Under the pieces are notes generated by a model. That model was not told where the DNA came from. It saw nothing but the letters and a program-made list of their open reading frames with translations, and ran no database searches. A program made the translations under genes and the position numbers. A stretch of 64,000 bases of DNA from Oncomelania hupensis (taxonomy: Eukaryota; Mollusca; Gastropoda; Littorinimorpha; Pomatiopsidae), in NCBI GenBank assembly GCA_036898135.1, contig CM072513.1, positions 72,490,938 to 72,554,937 of the forward strand. The letters are read 5' to 3'. Below, piece by piece: positions 23,967 through 34,668 of the stretch (the first letter of the stretch is position 1; every line of letters starts with the position of its first letter).

Positions 23967-25590
23967 TAGATGAACAGAGTACTACCCTGACCTTTACAAC
24001 CACACAAACGGAGACCCATCAGTTCTAGCATGTCCTGAGAACAGAGAAGAACAAATCCTCCCAATTCTCCGGGAAGAAGTCGAGGCAGCAGTGAAATCGC
24101 TGAAGAAGGGGAAGTCAGCGGGAGTGGACAACATACCCCCGGAACTGCTTCAGGCAGGAGGAGAAGCGATGATTGACGCACTCACCATTATCTGTCAGAA
24201 AATCTGGCAGAGTGTGCAGTGGACTTCACCATGGATCCAGTCGCTTATCATCACTCTTCCCAAAAAAGGTAACCTTCAGGAATATGAAAATTACCGCACC
24301 ATCAGCCTCATCAGCCATCCCAGCAAGGTCCTCCTCAAAATAATACTCAAGAGGTTGAAACCCCAAGCTGAACAAATCATATCTGAAGAACAACCAGGAT
24401 TCAGGGCAGGGCAAAGTACCACTGAACAGATTTATAACCTCAGAATAATCTGCGAGAAATACTTACAGCACCAACAACATCTATATCACGTGTTCGTTGA
24501 CTTCAAAAAGGCGTTTGACAGAGTCTGGCATGGAGCTCTGTGGGCAACCATGAGAGTGTATAACATCATCCCTAAAATTGAAGTCATCAAAAGCCTGTAT
24601 GACAAGGCTACCAGAGCAGTCTTCCACAAGAGCGCCATCGAAAACTGGTTCAGAACAACAGTCGGTGTGCGTCAAGGATGCATAATCTCTCCAACACTCT
24701 TCAACATCTTCCTACAGCGCATTATGTCAGATGCCCTTGCAGGTCACGAAGGCGCAGTTAGCATAGGGAAAAGAGCAATCTCCAACCTTCCTTTTGCTGA
24801 TGACATTGATGGATTGGCTGGAGAGGAACAAGAACTTGAACAGCTGGTACAGAGGCTTGACACCACCTCCAGAGCCTATGGAATGGAAATAAGTGCAGAG
24901 AAGACCAAAATGATGACCAACAACACCAATGTCATCAACACGGACATCAAAGTCCAAGGCCAATCCCTCAACATAATGCATAGCTTCAAATATTTAGGAG
25001 CCATTGTATCAGACAATGGGTCCCGACAGGAAGTCCTCTCCAGGATCGCACAAACAACTGCTGCCCTGGCGAGGTTGAAGCCAATTTGGAAAGACAGGAT
25101 CATCAGTCTACGTTCCAAGGTTAGACTGCTGTGCTCCCTTGTCATCTCCATCTTCTTATATATGCTTGCGAGACATTGACCCTCACAGCAGATCTACAAC
25201 GAAGAATACAAAGCATGGAGATGAGGTGCTACAGAAGACTTCTGGGCATTTCCTATACCCAACACATCACCAACAACGACGTCCGAAAGACCATCACACA
25301 AGCCATTGGACAACACAATGACCTGCTCACAGTGTTGAAAAAACGGAAACTCCGGTGGTATGGCCACGTCACCAGATCATCAGGTCTTGCAAAGACCATC
25401 CTGCAAGGCACAGTGCAAGGAGGTAGAAGAAGAGGGAGACCGAAAAAGAGGTGGGAGGACAACATTCGAGAAGGGATTGGTTTGACACTGAGTGAAACAA
25501 TCAGGGTTGCTGAGGACAGGGAAAGATGGAGTACGCTGGTTAAACGATCATCTGTGGTGCCCCTACGACCTCCGAGTTACGGTATAGAAT
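23967..25590 (+). pseudogene. RT-A non-LTR reverse transcriptase, best-preserved copy
   Basis: This is the longest RT-A copy. Coding similarity starts in the linker upstream of the RT (near 'ENREEQILPIL'). It continues through the fingers ('KSLKKGKSAGVDNIPPELLQ', about 24090-24150), 'FRAGQSTTEQIYNLR', 'VDFKKAFDRVWH' (about 24496-24531) and the FADD catalytic box (24793-24804) to the C-terminal 'RWYGHVTRSSGLAKTILQG' and 'KKRWEDNIRE' segments. The frame is open from before 24091 to 25179. It then breaks at a TA-dinucleotide slippage near 25158-25166 and resumes in another frame to 25592. The palm aspartates are intact. The endonuclease domain is absent, so the copy cannot mobilise itself. Similar ORFs are common in animal genomes as transposon-derived endonuclease-reverse transcriptases; RTE-like membership is inference. 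Confidence 0.9.
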
Positions 25591-25774
25591 AGGATAGGGA
25601 TTTGGTATATAGGTACTTCAAATTATGGGCCGTCACTCCGAATGTCACTTTTGTTGTCTAGTCCAACAATAACTGAACCTTAATTCACCATTAAAGTATA
25701 GCATTGCATTCAGATAGTCGGGGAGAATCAGAACGAGCCGAATGTCGGTCTGTCAGTCCGTTGAGAGCCACAGC

Positions 25775-26269
25775 CACAAGTATATCAACTAACAAGTTAG
25801 CATCTCTCTTCTATGTCTCTATCGACGTGCGCGTACAACCGATTGCTTCCCTTTACATGCTTTGAGCTCCATAGAGCGTCATCGGCCTGAAATAACTTTT
25901 TAGAAACTTCAAAACCCAGGGGAATTATGGGTAGAGAAATCCTTTAATAACGTCGGCTAAATCCTTCTTTAGTTTCTTTGCTCGAGCAAAGGCAACCTCA
26001 TAGGTATGGAGCACTTCGTCCATTATAACTCCATCGCTGATAATACTGCTGACAAGTTTCTGCCTTTGTTCACTACCAGAAATATGCAGTTCCTCTCCCA
26101 ACTTTCGTTTCATTTCAGCGAGCACATCTTCGCGAGAACAGATTTCCCAAAATTCTCTATTCTATTTTCAGGTTTGGGATATCCCCGTTTGAATTTGTGG
26201 CTAAACGGGACCACCGCACGTCGACTAGGGGCAATACGAGATACTAACTTGTTAGTTGATATACTTGTG
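25775..26269. mobile_element. 495-bp TIR element with 7-bp target duplication
   Basis: Terminal inverted repeats of 32 bp, starting 'cacaagtatatcaactaac', lie at 25775-25806 and 26238-26269 and differ at one base. Weaker inverted similarity ('tcgacgtgcg') continues inward. 'ccacagc' at 25768-25774 and 26270-26276 is a perfect 7-bp target-site duplication. I cannot place the superfamily. No transposase motif is visible, and the interior includes a coding-like minus-strand frame. Confidence 0.8.
25925..26157 (-). CDS. Coding-like ORF fragment inside TIR element (unknown)
   Basis: I do not recognise this protein. The minus frame is open from an upstream TAG near 26160 to a stop at 25925 and gives about 75 residues, including 'FWEICSREDVLAEMKRKLGE' and ending 'KDLADVIKGFLYP'. 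The composition is unlike the repeats around it: no low complexity, many charged residues and a predicted helical character with Glu/Lys/Ala spacing. The first in-frame ATG is at about 26113, and the segment upstream of it is also open, so it could be the tail of an exon and not a complete small gene. It lies wholly between the two inverted repeats, so capture of a host exon by the transposon, or a remnant of its own ORF, are both possible. Chance is not excluded at this length. Confidence 0.35.
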
Positions 26270-26325
26270 CCACAGCTTAATAACCCCTAAACAGATTTTG
26301 AGTAACATTACCTCCTGCGCCATCA

Positions 26326-26904
26326 ACCCCCGTTGGGGTGTCGGGGGTTTCAGTATAAATAGTGTCCTCACTTTCTGGAAATTTAGTGCTTTAAATTCCC
26401 ACTGTCGCTGTCTTTCTCATTTGCTCTTTCTCATTCCTGCTCTAATCTATCAATCTGCTATACTATCGTCTTCTTCGCTAGACCAGTCTCCTACCTTTTT
26501 TCTTGAAAACTCTTCCGGCACAAGACTCCTTGTTTGTGTATGAGGTCTGTTGGATCAGCTTGGGAATATTGGACGCTTTCTGCCAGGTGGTCACTAGGGC
26601 TTCCTATGATGTTATTATTTAGCAATGTAGGCATTTTATATGTATGTGTTTTGTTGATAATTTATAATGATGTTTGTATTCTTTTTTGTTTTTGTAAATG
26701 GGGGTTCGATAAGTTGGGGTGAAGCCTCAGCCGTCCCCTGCGTGGGATGTCTTTATTGTAAAGTGACTGGCTGGTGGAGGGCATTCAGTTTTTCCACTAG
26801 GGTTGTTTCAGCAGATCTTTTATGCGGATTGGGGGTTGTCCGGTCCTGATTTGGCTCGGAAGAGTCCGCTGGATCTAAAGCAACAATTATGTAATGTAAT
26901 GTAA
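26326..26904 (+). mobile_element. F1 element, short form
   Basis: This copy starts at 'acccccgttggggtg' and ends with a (TGTAA)n tail. It is flanked by an 11-bp target duplication 'ctgc[g/a]ccatca' (26315-26325 and 26905-26915, one mismatch). ORFs inside it recur in other F1 copies only because the DNA is repeated; they are not conserved proteins. Confidence 0.9.
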
Positions 26905-26915
26905 CTGCACCATCA

Positions 26916-27262
26916 TATTTTCTCTACTTCTAAGGTCAAGGTTACTTGAGTCATTTTAATGCTAAAGACGTTTTGAATATCAAAAGCGCTTTTCCAAATT
27001 CCTATTTTTTACGCTGTATGTGTGAATGTGTGGAAATGCCTTTGAATTGCTTGTCCGAGCGATTGAATGCATGCGCGCGCCTGCACACAAGACAAAACAT
27101 CGGTTTATACTGCAATCCAAAAGAGCCGGGGGGAACTACCCTGCCTGAGCATAAGAGTCAAGATTCCTCCATCCATATACAGTGGGTATTGTTTTGCGGT
27201 CTTTTCGTCGTCAGGCACTTTTATAATAATTATTCGGTCGCGCTATTGAAGAACAATGACTT
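26916..27262. other. Unassigned intergenic DNA
   Basis: There is a short ORF (26946-27275) without recognisable similarity, and nothing else was seen. Confidence 0.45.
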
Positions 27263-27353
27263 TAATACGTATTAGCCAGAGCCTTGAGCTGGGCAGCGCT
27301 CTTTTTTGTTGTTGACAGCCTGCGGTACTCTTGGGGGTCACCTCCTTGAAAAT
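27263..27353 (+). repeat. 91-bp direct repeat, left of F1
   Basis: It is nearly identical to 27927-28017, with about three mismatches by eye. The two copies flank the F1 element at 27354-27926 exactly, which is the arrangement of an unusually long target-site duplication. Confidence 0.88.
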
Positions 27354-27926
27354 CCCCGTTGGGGTGCCGGAGGTTTCAGTATAAATAGTATCCCCACTTT
27401 CTGGAAATTTAGTGCTTTAAATTCCCACTGTCGCTGTCTTTCTCATTTGTTCTTTCTCATTCCTGCTCTGTTCTATCAATCTGCTATACTATCTTCTTCT
27501 TCGCTAGACCAGTCCCCTACCTTTTTTCTTGAAAACTCTTCCGGGACAAGACTCCTTATTTGCGTATGAGGTCTGTTGGATCAGCTTGGGAATATTGGAC
27601 GCTTTCTGCCAGGTGGTCACTAGGGCTTCCTATGATGTTATTATTTAGCAATGTAGGCATTTTATATGTATGTGTTTTGTTGATAATTTATAATGATGTT
27701 TGTATTCTATTTTGTTTTTGTAAACGGGGGTTCGATAAATTAGAGTACAGCCTCAGCGTCCCCTGCGTGAGATGTCTTTATTGTAAAGTGACTGGCTGGT
27801 GGAGAGCTTTCAGTTTTACCACTGGGGTTGTTTCAGCAGATCTTTTATGCGGATCAGGGGTTGTCCGGTCCTGATTTGGCTCGGAAGAGTCCGCTGGACC
27901 TAAAGCAATAAGCATGTAATGTAATG
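27354..27926 (+). mobile_element. F1 element, short form
   Basis: This is collinear with the copies at 26326 and 45356 from 'ccccgttggggtgccgg' to the (TGTAA)n tail. It is bracketed by the 91-bp direct repeats. Confidence 0.9.
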
Positions 27927-28017
27927 TAATACGTATTAGCCAGAGCCTTGAGCTGGGCAGCGCTCTTTTTTGTTGTTGACAGCCTGCGGTAATCTTGGGG
28001 GTCACCTGCTTGAAAAT
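27927..28017 (+). repeat. 91-bp direct repeat, right of F1
   Basis: This is the partner of 27263-27353. Confidence 0.88.
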
Positions 28018-28289
28018 TGGGAGAAGGGACGCGACGCCTCGGTGGTCAGTCTTTTGATACTCTGCTTGTCCCCCTTGATCACGTTAATCCTCCTCCCTCC
28101 TTTCCCCCTCCTCCTCTGCCACCACCTCTACCCTAAGGCTCCGCAGCCATTCTTAATCACTGTAGCGCCGTTACTTGACGTCATTGTTATTAGCTCATTT
28201 GGACGTCATTTTCTGTCGGTATTAGTTTTAAGTTGTTCGGTTGTTGGCTGAACATGTTTGCTGGTGGCTGTACGTTATCAGTTGTTGGC

Positions 28290-28573
28290 TCTTTAACAGG
28301 CCTTGCGAAGACCATCTTGCAAGGCACGGTGCAAGGAGGCAGAAGTAGAGGGAGAGAGAAAAAGAGGTGGGAGGACAACATTCGAGAATGGCCTGGCTTG
28401 ACACTGAGCGAAGTCATGAGGGTTGCTGAGAACAGAGAAAGATGGAGTACGCTGGTTTAAACGCTTATCTGTGGTGCCCCAACGACCTTCGAGTTACGGG
28501 ATAGGATAGAACAGGAATAGGATAACTTTGCACTTGCAGGGCAAAGAGGCCTAAGAGAATAGGACGACATGAG
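28290..28573 (+). mobile_element. RT-A 3' end with linker
   Basis: It covers the last 65 or so RT-A codons ('LAKTILQGTVQGGR' through 'RERWSTLV'), the GATAG tail (28499-28520) and the linker 28521-28573. The tail-plus-linker segment recurs inverted at 23884-23966. The interval 28018-28289 shows nothing recognisable. Confidence 0.87.
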
Positions 28574-28595
28574 GACGTTGATACGTCCTAAATGC

Positions 28596-28990
28596 AGATT
28601 GCGTTATTAGTGGTAATAGTGGTTATCAGAGGCGTGTGTGTGTATGTGTTTGTGTGTAAGTATGTCTATTAATAGCAACATTAGCCACCGTTCTTGGGAT
28701 AAAAATAGCATCTACCAAGGCCTGTAAGAGGCGGAACCCATTATCTCAAAAGAAAGTCGCTGGATTATGTTTCTCGTTTTAGGTTCATACAATAGACCCT
28801 AAGCTACCAAAGACACAAAAAGACTTAATGTGGAAGCCGCGCGGTTTATTCGGAAATAGGGTCAAAGGTCACAGGGCTAGGGTATTGGTGCACCGTTAAG
28901 CGTGCATAACCATTCCCTGTCAGAGCAGAAATGCAAAATTTAAACTTTTGGCGGTTGGCTAAATGTTATGACATTGCGAAATTTAGGGTA
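28596..28990 (-). repeat. F6 repeat, copy 3
   Basis: The reverse complement matches 23523-23882, including the 'ttaacggtgcacca' block and 'gtctattgtatgaacctaaa'. It is more divergent than the other two copies. Confidence 0.7.
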
Positions 28991-29235
28991 ACCTCATTTT
29001 TGCGATAAAGAAAAAAAAATACTGTGAACTGGGCACCTTTAAATTTAGGTCAAGGTCATGCAGTGCGTTTGATGTGCGCTTGATGTTGCAACTTGTCGTC
29101 TTGGGCGGCCTGGTCTGGGTTCGAGTCTTTTCGGCTTTGGACTGGCGCCTTGGGAAGCTGTTTGTGAACTATGTAAGAAAGCCATTTGAGCCAATACGTT
29201 TATCACGCAGTTCCTACAATAAAGCGAGAATATTG

Positions 29236-29495
29236 ACTCATCTATATCAATTTATATCCATCTATATCAATTTATATCCATCTATATCAATCTACACCCA
29301 TCTATATCCATCTATACCCATCTATATCCATCTATTTCCATCAATATCAATCTATATCCATCCATGTCCATCTATATCCGACTATGTCCATCTATGTCTA
29401 TGTCCATCTATATCCATCTATGTCTATCTATGTCCATCTGTCCATCTATGTCTATCGATGGCCATCTATGTCTATGTCCATCTATATCCACCTAT
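29236..29495. repeat. Minisatellite of 'ccatctatat'-type units
   Basis: There are about 25 units of 10-12 bp with a common 'catctat' core. Translated frames give Ile/Tyr/Pro/Ser repeats only. The preceding 245 bp (28991-29235) holds nothing recognisable. Confidence 0.93.
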
Positions 29496-29676
29496 AAAGC
29501 AAAAGGCTATAACAAGGGAATTTTAAACCCCATCCTATTCCTTCCACACCCACCCCTTCAAAAAAAAGGAGGGGTGTAAGAGCGGGCAGGAGGGGTGTGT
29601 GGTCATGAGGTAATAACGTACATTTAATTTCGCATTAAGCGCTATGAGCTCTAGTGAGGAAGGGCGCTGAACAAAG

Positions 29677-29792
29677 TAGAAGAAGAAGAAGAAGAAGGAG
29701 GAGAAGAAGAAGAAGAAGAAGAAGAAGAAGAAGAAGAAGAAGAATTGTTGTCTTCTTCTTCTTCTTCTTCTTCTTCTTCTTCTTCTTCTTCT

Positions 29793-29827
<35 letters not shown>

Positions 29828-29880
29828 TTTTTCTTCTTCTTCTTCTTCTTCTTCTTCTTCTTCTTCTTCTTCTTCTTCTT

Positions 29881-29909
<29 letters not shown>
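29677..29909. repeat. (GAA)n-(TTC)n inverted microsatellite
   Basis: About 67 bp of (GAA)n is followed after a few bases by about 159 bp of (TTC)n on the same strand. The arms are complementary and could fold as a hairpin. Each arm is also a homopurine-homopyrimidine mirror repeat of the triplex-forming type. Poly-Arg, poly-Phe and poly-Ser ORFs here are artefacts. An (ATC)n run follows at 29973-29996. Confidence 0.96.
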
Positions 29910-29911
<2 letters not shown>

Positions 29912-30002
29912 ATACCGCATTAAAAAGCAATGAAAAAGGGCGCTGAAGAAAAAAAGAACGAAGAATTGCTTTCATCATCATCATCATCATCATCATAATT
30001 AA

Positions 30003-30246
30003 TTTTATTTCTTTCTTCTTATATAGCGCTTTTCCAGCTCAAGAGCTGCTCAAGGTGCTGGCCGATACAGGATTTAACTCAAGCCGACAAAGGCTCTCAC
30101 TTGCAGTCTTTGGCCGCATCGTGGGATGCCCGGCCAGAAAATTGAGCACAATCCTGTGCGATCGGGTATGAGGTAGAATGGATTTTGTGCTAGATGGATG
30201 TATTTGTGTTACAGGCACTCGCCCGTCTAGGACATAAGCGTCAGGA
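30003..30246 (-). mobile_element. F3 SINE, minus strand
   Basis: This is inverted F3 from 'tatagcgcttttccagctca' to 'cataagcgtcaggatc'. Its 5' (tRNA-like) end is missing where F1 is inserted. Confidence 0.82.
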
Positions 30247-30258
30247 TCTCTAAAGTCC

Positions 30259-30589
30259 CCCCGTGGGGGTGCCGGGGGTTTCCTGTATAAATAGTATCCC
30301 CGCTTTCTGGAAATGTAGTGCTTTAAATTCCCACTGTCGCTGTCTTTCTCCTTTGTTCTTTCTAATTCCTGCTCTGTTCTATCAATCTACTAGACTATCT
30401 TCTTCTTCGCTAGACAAGTCCCCGGTTGGTGGAGTGCCTTCAGTGTTACCACTGGTGTTGTTTCACCGGATCTTTTATGCGAATCGGGGGTAAGCCCTCT
30501 TTCAGCCAAGTTGTGGTCTTGATTTTGTGGTCCTGATTCGGCTTTTTGCAGTCCGCTGGACCCTGTAAGCAATGAATAACTAACTAAAT
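30259..30589 (+). mobile_element. F1 element with internal deletion
   Basis: The ends are typical of F1, but about 300 bp between 'gctagacaagtccc' and 'ggttggtgg' is missing. 'tctctaaagtcc' at 30247-30258 and 30590-30601 is a perfect 12-bp target duplication. The tail is of the 'aataactaacta' type. Confidence 0.9.
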
Positions 30590-30623
30590 TCTCTAAAGTC
30601 CATGCGGTGGAATGAAATGGATT

Positions 30624-30648
30624 TCTTCTTCTTCTTCTTCTTCTTCTT

Positions 30649-30719
<71 letters not shown>
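30624..30719. repeat. (TTC)n(TTA)n microsatellite
   Basis: This is a compound trinucleotide array. Confidence 0.96.
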
Positions 30720-30720
<1 letters not shown>

Positions 30721-30739
30721 ATTATGATATTATTAGTGC

Positions 30740-31666
30740 TGTCTTGGGATCAAGAGGTGGATTAATGCGAACAAGTTCAAAACTAAATGATCAGAAGCTT
30801 TGCTATGTGGGCCGCGAATTAGAAGACAATCTTGTCCCTTCCAGTCCCTGCAGGTCGGTGATGCTGACATTCAGTTCTCCCCTTTTGTAAAGACTCTTGG
30901 CCTTGTGCTTGACTGTGACCCTTCACTTGAACAGCATGTTTTGGCAGAATGTTTCTTTCATGTAAGAGCTTTTGGTAAAATCCGCTCTTCTCTGACCCGT
31001 TGTGCAGCAAACACTGTTGCTGTCTCTTTGGTCTTGTCAAGACTGGACTATTGCAACAGCCTTCTAGCCAATCTGCCTCAAACACAGATAAAACACCTCC
31101 AATCTGCGCAGAATTCTGCAGCTCGATTGGTCACAAAAAGTCGTAAATCAGTCCAGCCCACACCACCCCCATTCTTGAGCAACTCCATTGGCTTCCTGTC
31201 CACAAACGCATTAAACACAAACTGCTTTCAGTTGCCTATCACGCAGTCAAAGAGCACACTCCTGAATACCTATCCGAACTTCTGAATGTGTACGAATTCT
31301 CTCGCAGCCTCCGCTCAGCTTCCAAGTCTCTATTCGTTGTTCCTGGGCACAAGCAGTGTAGGACTAAGAGCTATGGCCAGAGGTCTTTCAGATACACTGC
31401 ACCGGTCTGGTGGAATGCTCTTCCAGAAAGCATAAAGAGAGCAAACTCTGTCGATGCATTTCGCAGAAACTTGAAAACACATTTCTTCTCTTCTTGCTAA
31501 GCTCGATGTAACTATCTGATCTCATCCCAATTTCATAAGTCAATGCGTGAAAGTATTGCATAAATGTTAATTGTCTGGTCTGCCTGCTAGAATGTGTTGA
31601 GCGATAGTGAAGACGTTAAAATGTTAAGTTATGATCCATGCACCCTTCCCGCCACTGTGTGTGTGT

Positions 31667-31717
<51 letters not shown>

Positions 31718-31822
31718 CGTGTGTTTATCCACCTCCCTCCCACCAGCGCTGCGATCATGACCGTCGGCGTGGAGATATTTACGCGCTTTATAAAGTATTC
31801 ATTCATTCATTCATTCATTATT
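30740..31822 (+). pseudogene. CR1/Jockey-like LINE, 3' end
   Basis: Open pieces at 30800-31285 and 31288-31500 encode the C-terminal part of a LINE reverse transcriptase: 'FVKTLGLVLDCDPSLEQH', 'SRLDYCNSLLANLPQTQIKH', 'LQSAQNSAARLVTKSRK' and then, after a frame break near 31165, 'LRSASKSLFVVPGHK', 'SYGQRSFRYTAPVWWNALPE' and 'FRRNLKTHFF' before the TAA at 31498-31500. This region lies after the palm, so the catalytic box is absent through 5' truncation. The 3' UTR contains a (GT)n tract and ends 'cgctttataaagtattc' plus an (ATTC)n tail at about 31797-31822. Confidence 0.88.
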
Positions 31823-31825
31823 ATT

Positions 31826-31859
<34 letters not shown>

Positions 31860-32543
31860 CGCGTGTTAAGCGTAAGTCCTAGTTCCCATTGTTGCACTGT
31901 GATTACAATACTGGTGTAACAAAATGAGATAAACGGTCAGTGTCAAATTTATAGAATCCTCGGGACACTGGCTTCCGTTGCATAAAGCAAAGAGTGAAAA
32001 AGATTTTAACAGAAGGAAGTGGGAAATAATGGCAAATCCTGTCGTATGATTTCACAAATGTCAGTCTTGTGACATTGACCATTCTAGTTCCGTTGTTGAC
32101 ACAGATTAGCCAACTTAATTGCGAAGATGAGAGAATCACTCCTTGCTATAGAATAATGCAGAGTATTAAGAATGGCCGGAGGCAGTGCGAGGCTGAACAT
32201 TTTTTCATAGAGCGATTGGTAATTTAGTCCCTTACACTTTGATTCCCGAAGTAATTGCAAAGATTAGAGGGTCAGCATAAGCGTGGCTGTCGTTGTCGCG
32301 TGCATTGTGGTCCAAAAATGTGTCGAGAGTTTGCCGAAGGGTAGAGAGTTCCCGTCTCCTGGCGCGCGGCCTCTTCCACTTGAGTGACTTCTTGACAAAC
32401 GCTTTCAGGATGTCAAAACTGCCACTGCCTCGGCGCACTGCCTGTTACATGTCCGAACAGTCATGCACTTTTGAAAAATTCATGGATGAGGGCATAAAGT
32501 AGAAATACTTGAGATTTGAGATCGCTACAGATATTTAATAAGG

Positions 32544-32605
<62 letters not shown>

Positions 32606-32687
32606 CTTGGGTCTTACTGATGAAGGTTTTAGTGTAATAAACCGAAAATTTTAACGCCTACTACCCAGGTGTTGTTGTTGGTTTTAT

Positions 32688-32775
<88 letters not shown>

Positions 32776-33229
32776 GGTGTAGGGGATAAAAAAAAATATT
32801 GAGTTCTTTTTCTTCTCTGTTACCAATATTAGTGTATCCAGTGTCAAGTGCACTCAACAGTGTAGTCCTTCTCTTCCAGAACCACAGTTTATCAAATTTA
32901 TCGTATAGATCCAGGTCTCGGCCCATTGCCTAACCACATGCCGACGCCATTATTTGTTGGGAGAGCCAGCAACTATGCCTCAGGGCTAGTTTCGTACAAG
33001 TGGGCTTACTGGCTGCGCATAGGCGTGCTAATTTTAAAGTAACACGAGGTCGAATGGGGGGAGTGTGAAAACTGGATGGCTAGGATTCACCAATGTGTGT
33101 ATGTGTGCGTGGATGTAGGTGTGTGGGTGTGTGCGCACGCGTGTGTGTTTGTGTTGACTATTTGCCCTTTTGTACAGTTCATCTGTTTAATGACTTTATC
33201 TTCTTATCATTATTATTGTGATTTGCTGT
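31823..33229. other. Intergenic DNA with GT and TC microsatellites
   Basis: (GT)n/(GC)n lies at 31827-31865, (TC)n at 32548-32602 and (TC)n at 32693-32771. The ORFs 32232-32502 have no recognisable similarity. Confidence 0.6.
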
Positions 33230-33357
33230 CGTTCTTGTTCACGTGTTCACTAGGTTTTATATGTGCTTTTGTGTGTGGTGCTGCAGCATTGACCAAATGC
33301 ATTCCTTGTGTATTATTCACTTGGCAATAAATTATCTTGAGTCTTGAATCTTGAATA
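33230..33357 (+). mobile_element. LINE-like 3' terminus
   Basis: The end 'aataaattatcttgagtctt' followed by 'gaatcttgaatact' is a short tandem tail of the kind that closes L2/CR1-type LINEs. No coding part is attached. Confidence 0.5.
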
Positions 33358-33772
33358 CTAATGACACAAAATGAAGACGACGCGAATAGATCATGCTCGG
33401 AAATATGAGAGGACACAACTTTGGCCGGATTGCCCGCATGTTGCGCCCAGAGTTGTCTAACGTTGGCCAGACATTCTTTGCAAACGAAAACAGTTTCTCG
33501 TCTATAATTTCGGCACTGTCCTCGGTCAAACCTTCCGGATCAACCGAATTCCGAAAGGTTAATTTCAGTTGAAATCCTGGCTAGCTCCACTAGTTTGGCC
33601 TTGCACTGCCCTGCCACCATCACCCTCCTTTCCCGAAGAAAAGCTTGCATCTCGGGGTAGATTTCATAGTGTTCTGAGACGACTTGCCTCTTGAGGATGT
33701 CCGCCCGATTTGGTCAAGAATCAAATGCCAAGTCCTTCGGACCAAAGAACACCAAATGGAAATGAATTGTTC
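33358..33772. other. Unassigned intergenic DNA
   Basis: There is a minus-strand ORF (33332-33529) of unknown significance and no recognised domain. Confidence 0.4.
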
Positions 33773-33960
33773 GGATGTAGCGCACTTACAAGCTCAATGA
33801 GATGCTCAAGGTGCTATATCCCGATGTCGGGATCTAACTCAAAGCCCCCGAAGACGTCAACTTACAGCATCAAGCGCACTTGCAAACGCCCCGGACAACT
33901 GGGCTACCTTGGTGGAGGTAAATGGGAGCCTGTTTGAAACAATGTCCGGGTTCTTTTACG
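33773..33960 (-). mobile_element. F3 SINE fragment
   Basis: This is inverted F3 sequence ('gctcaatgagatgctcaagg', 'gggatctaactcaaag'), more decayed than other copies. Confidence 0.65.
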
Positions 33961-34668
33961 TGACGCTGCCGCGACACATGTGATGAGTGGGAGGTTAGGG
34001 GGAACTGGGGGAAAATGGAGAGGAGGTAGGAGAGAGGGAGGGAGAGAGAGGGAAATACCGATGTAAGGGTCATTACAAGAAAGTCCACTGCTGGCTGCGA
34101 TAACAAAATCGTCAATCACCATCGAGATGCGAATCCTGTTGTGCACGCCAAGCTAAAGTAAGTAAACATTGTTCCACATCGCCATCGGCCAGTCATGGTT
34201 CCGTTGTAGTCATCCAATCCTCTGGCTACAGGTAGCCTCACGCTGCTTAGCTGAGACTTGACGATGCTCCTGTACGCCTCTCTCATTGTGAGAGATGCTC
34301 GGCGTGTCTCGTCTCAGCTACGCTGTGTGAGGTACTGTCATCACACAGCACAATGTAGCGATAACTCGGCTGAGCCCTCCGCTCTCAGTACTAGTTCTTT
34401 TACTGTCCCCCCCCTATACGCTTAATGTGTCCGGGGACGTTAATTTACTCAACAACTCTCAGTACGGCGCGCACGCCTCAGCAGGCTCAGACACTCGGTA
34501 TGAATGACACATAAGATACAGTCTTTGCATAATTCCGTATTGCAAATTATCTTACCGTGAACTTTAAAATGCAGCAAGCTGGCGACGCTCCAACGGAATC
34601 GCTGCACTAAGCACAGGAAATCATTGAACCGTGTTTCTAGTCAAGAACCTGGTAAACCTATCTATGGC
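33961..34668. other. Unassigned intergenic DNA
   Basis: Part of 34225-34330 contains short inverted motifs around 'ctcagctacgctgtgtga'. No gene was seen. Confidence 0.45.

Noticed and set aside
27560..27874. 104-codon ORF with a conserved-looking sequence repeated at 26534 and 62146
   Set aside because: The similarity is at DNA level because F1 is a repeat. Frames are broken differently in each copy and there is no recognisable domain.
29535..29996. 153-codon poly-Arg/poly-Phe ORF and its plus-strand partner
   Set aside because: Entirely produced by the GAA/TTC microsatellite.
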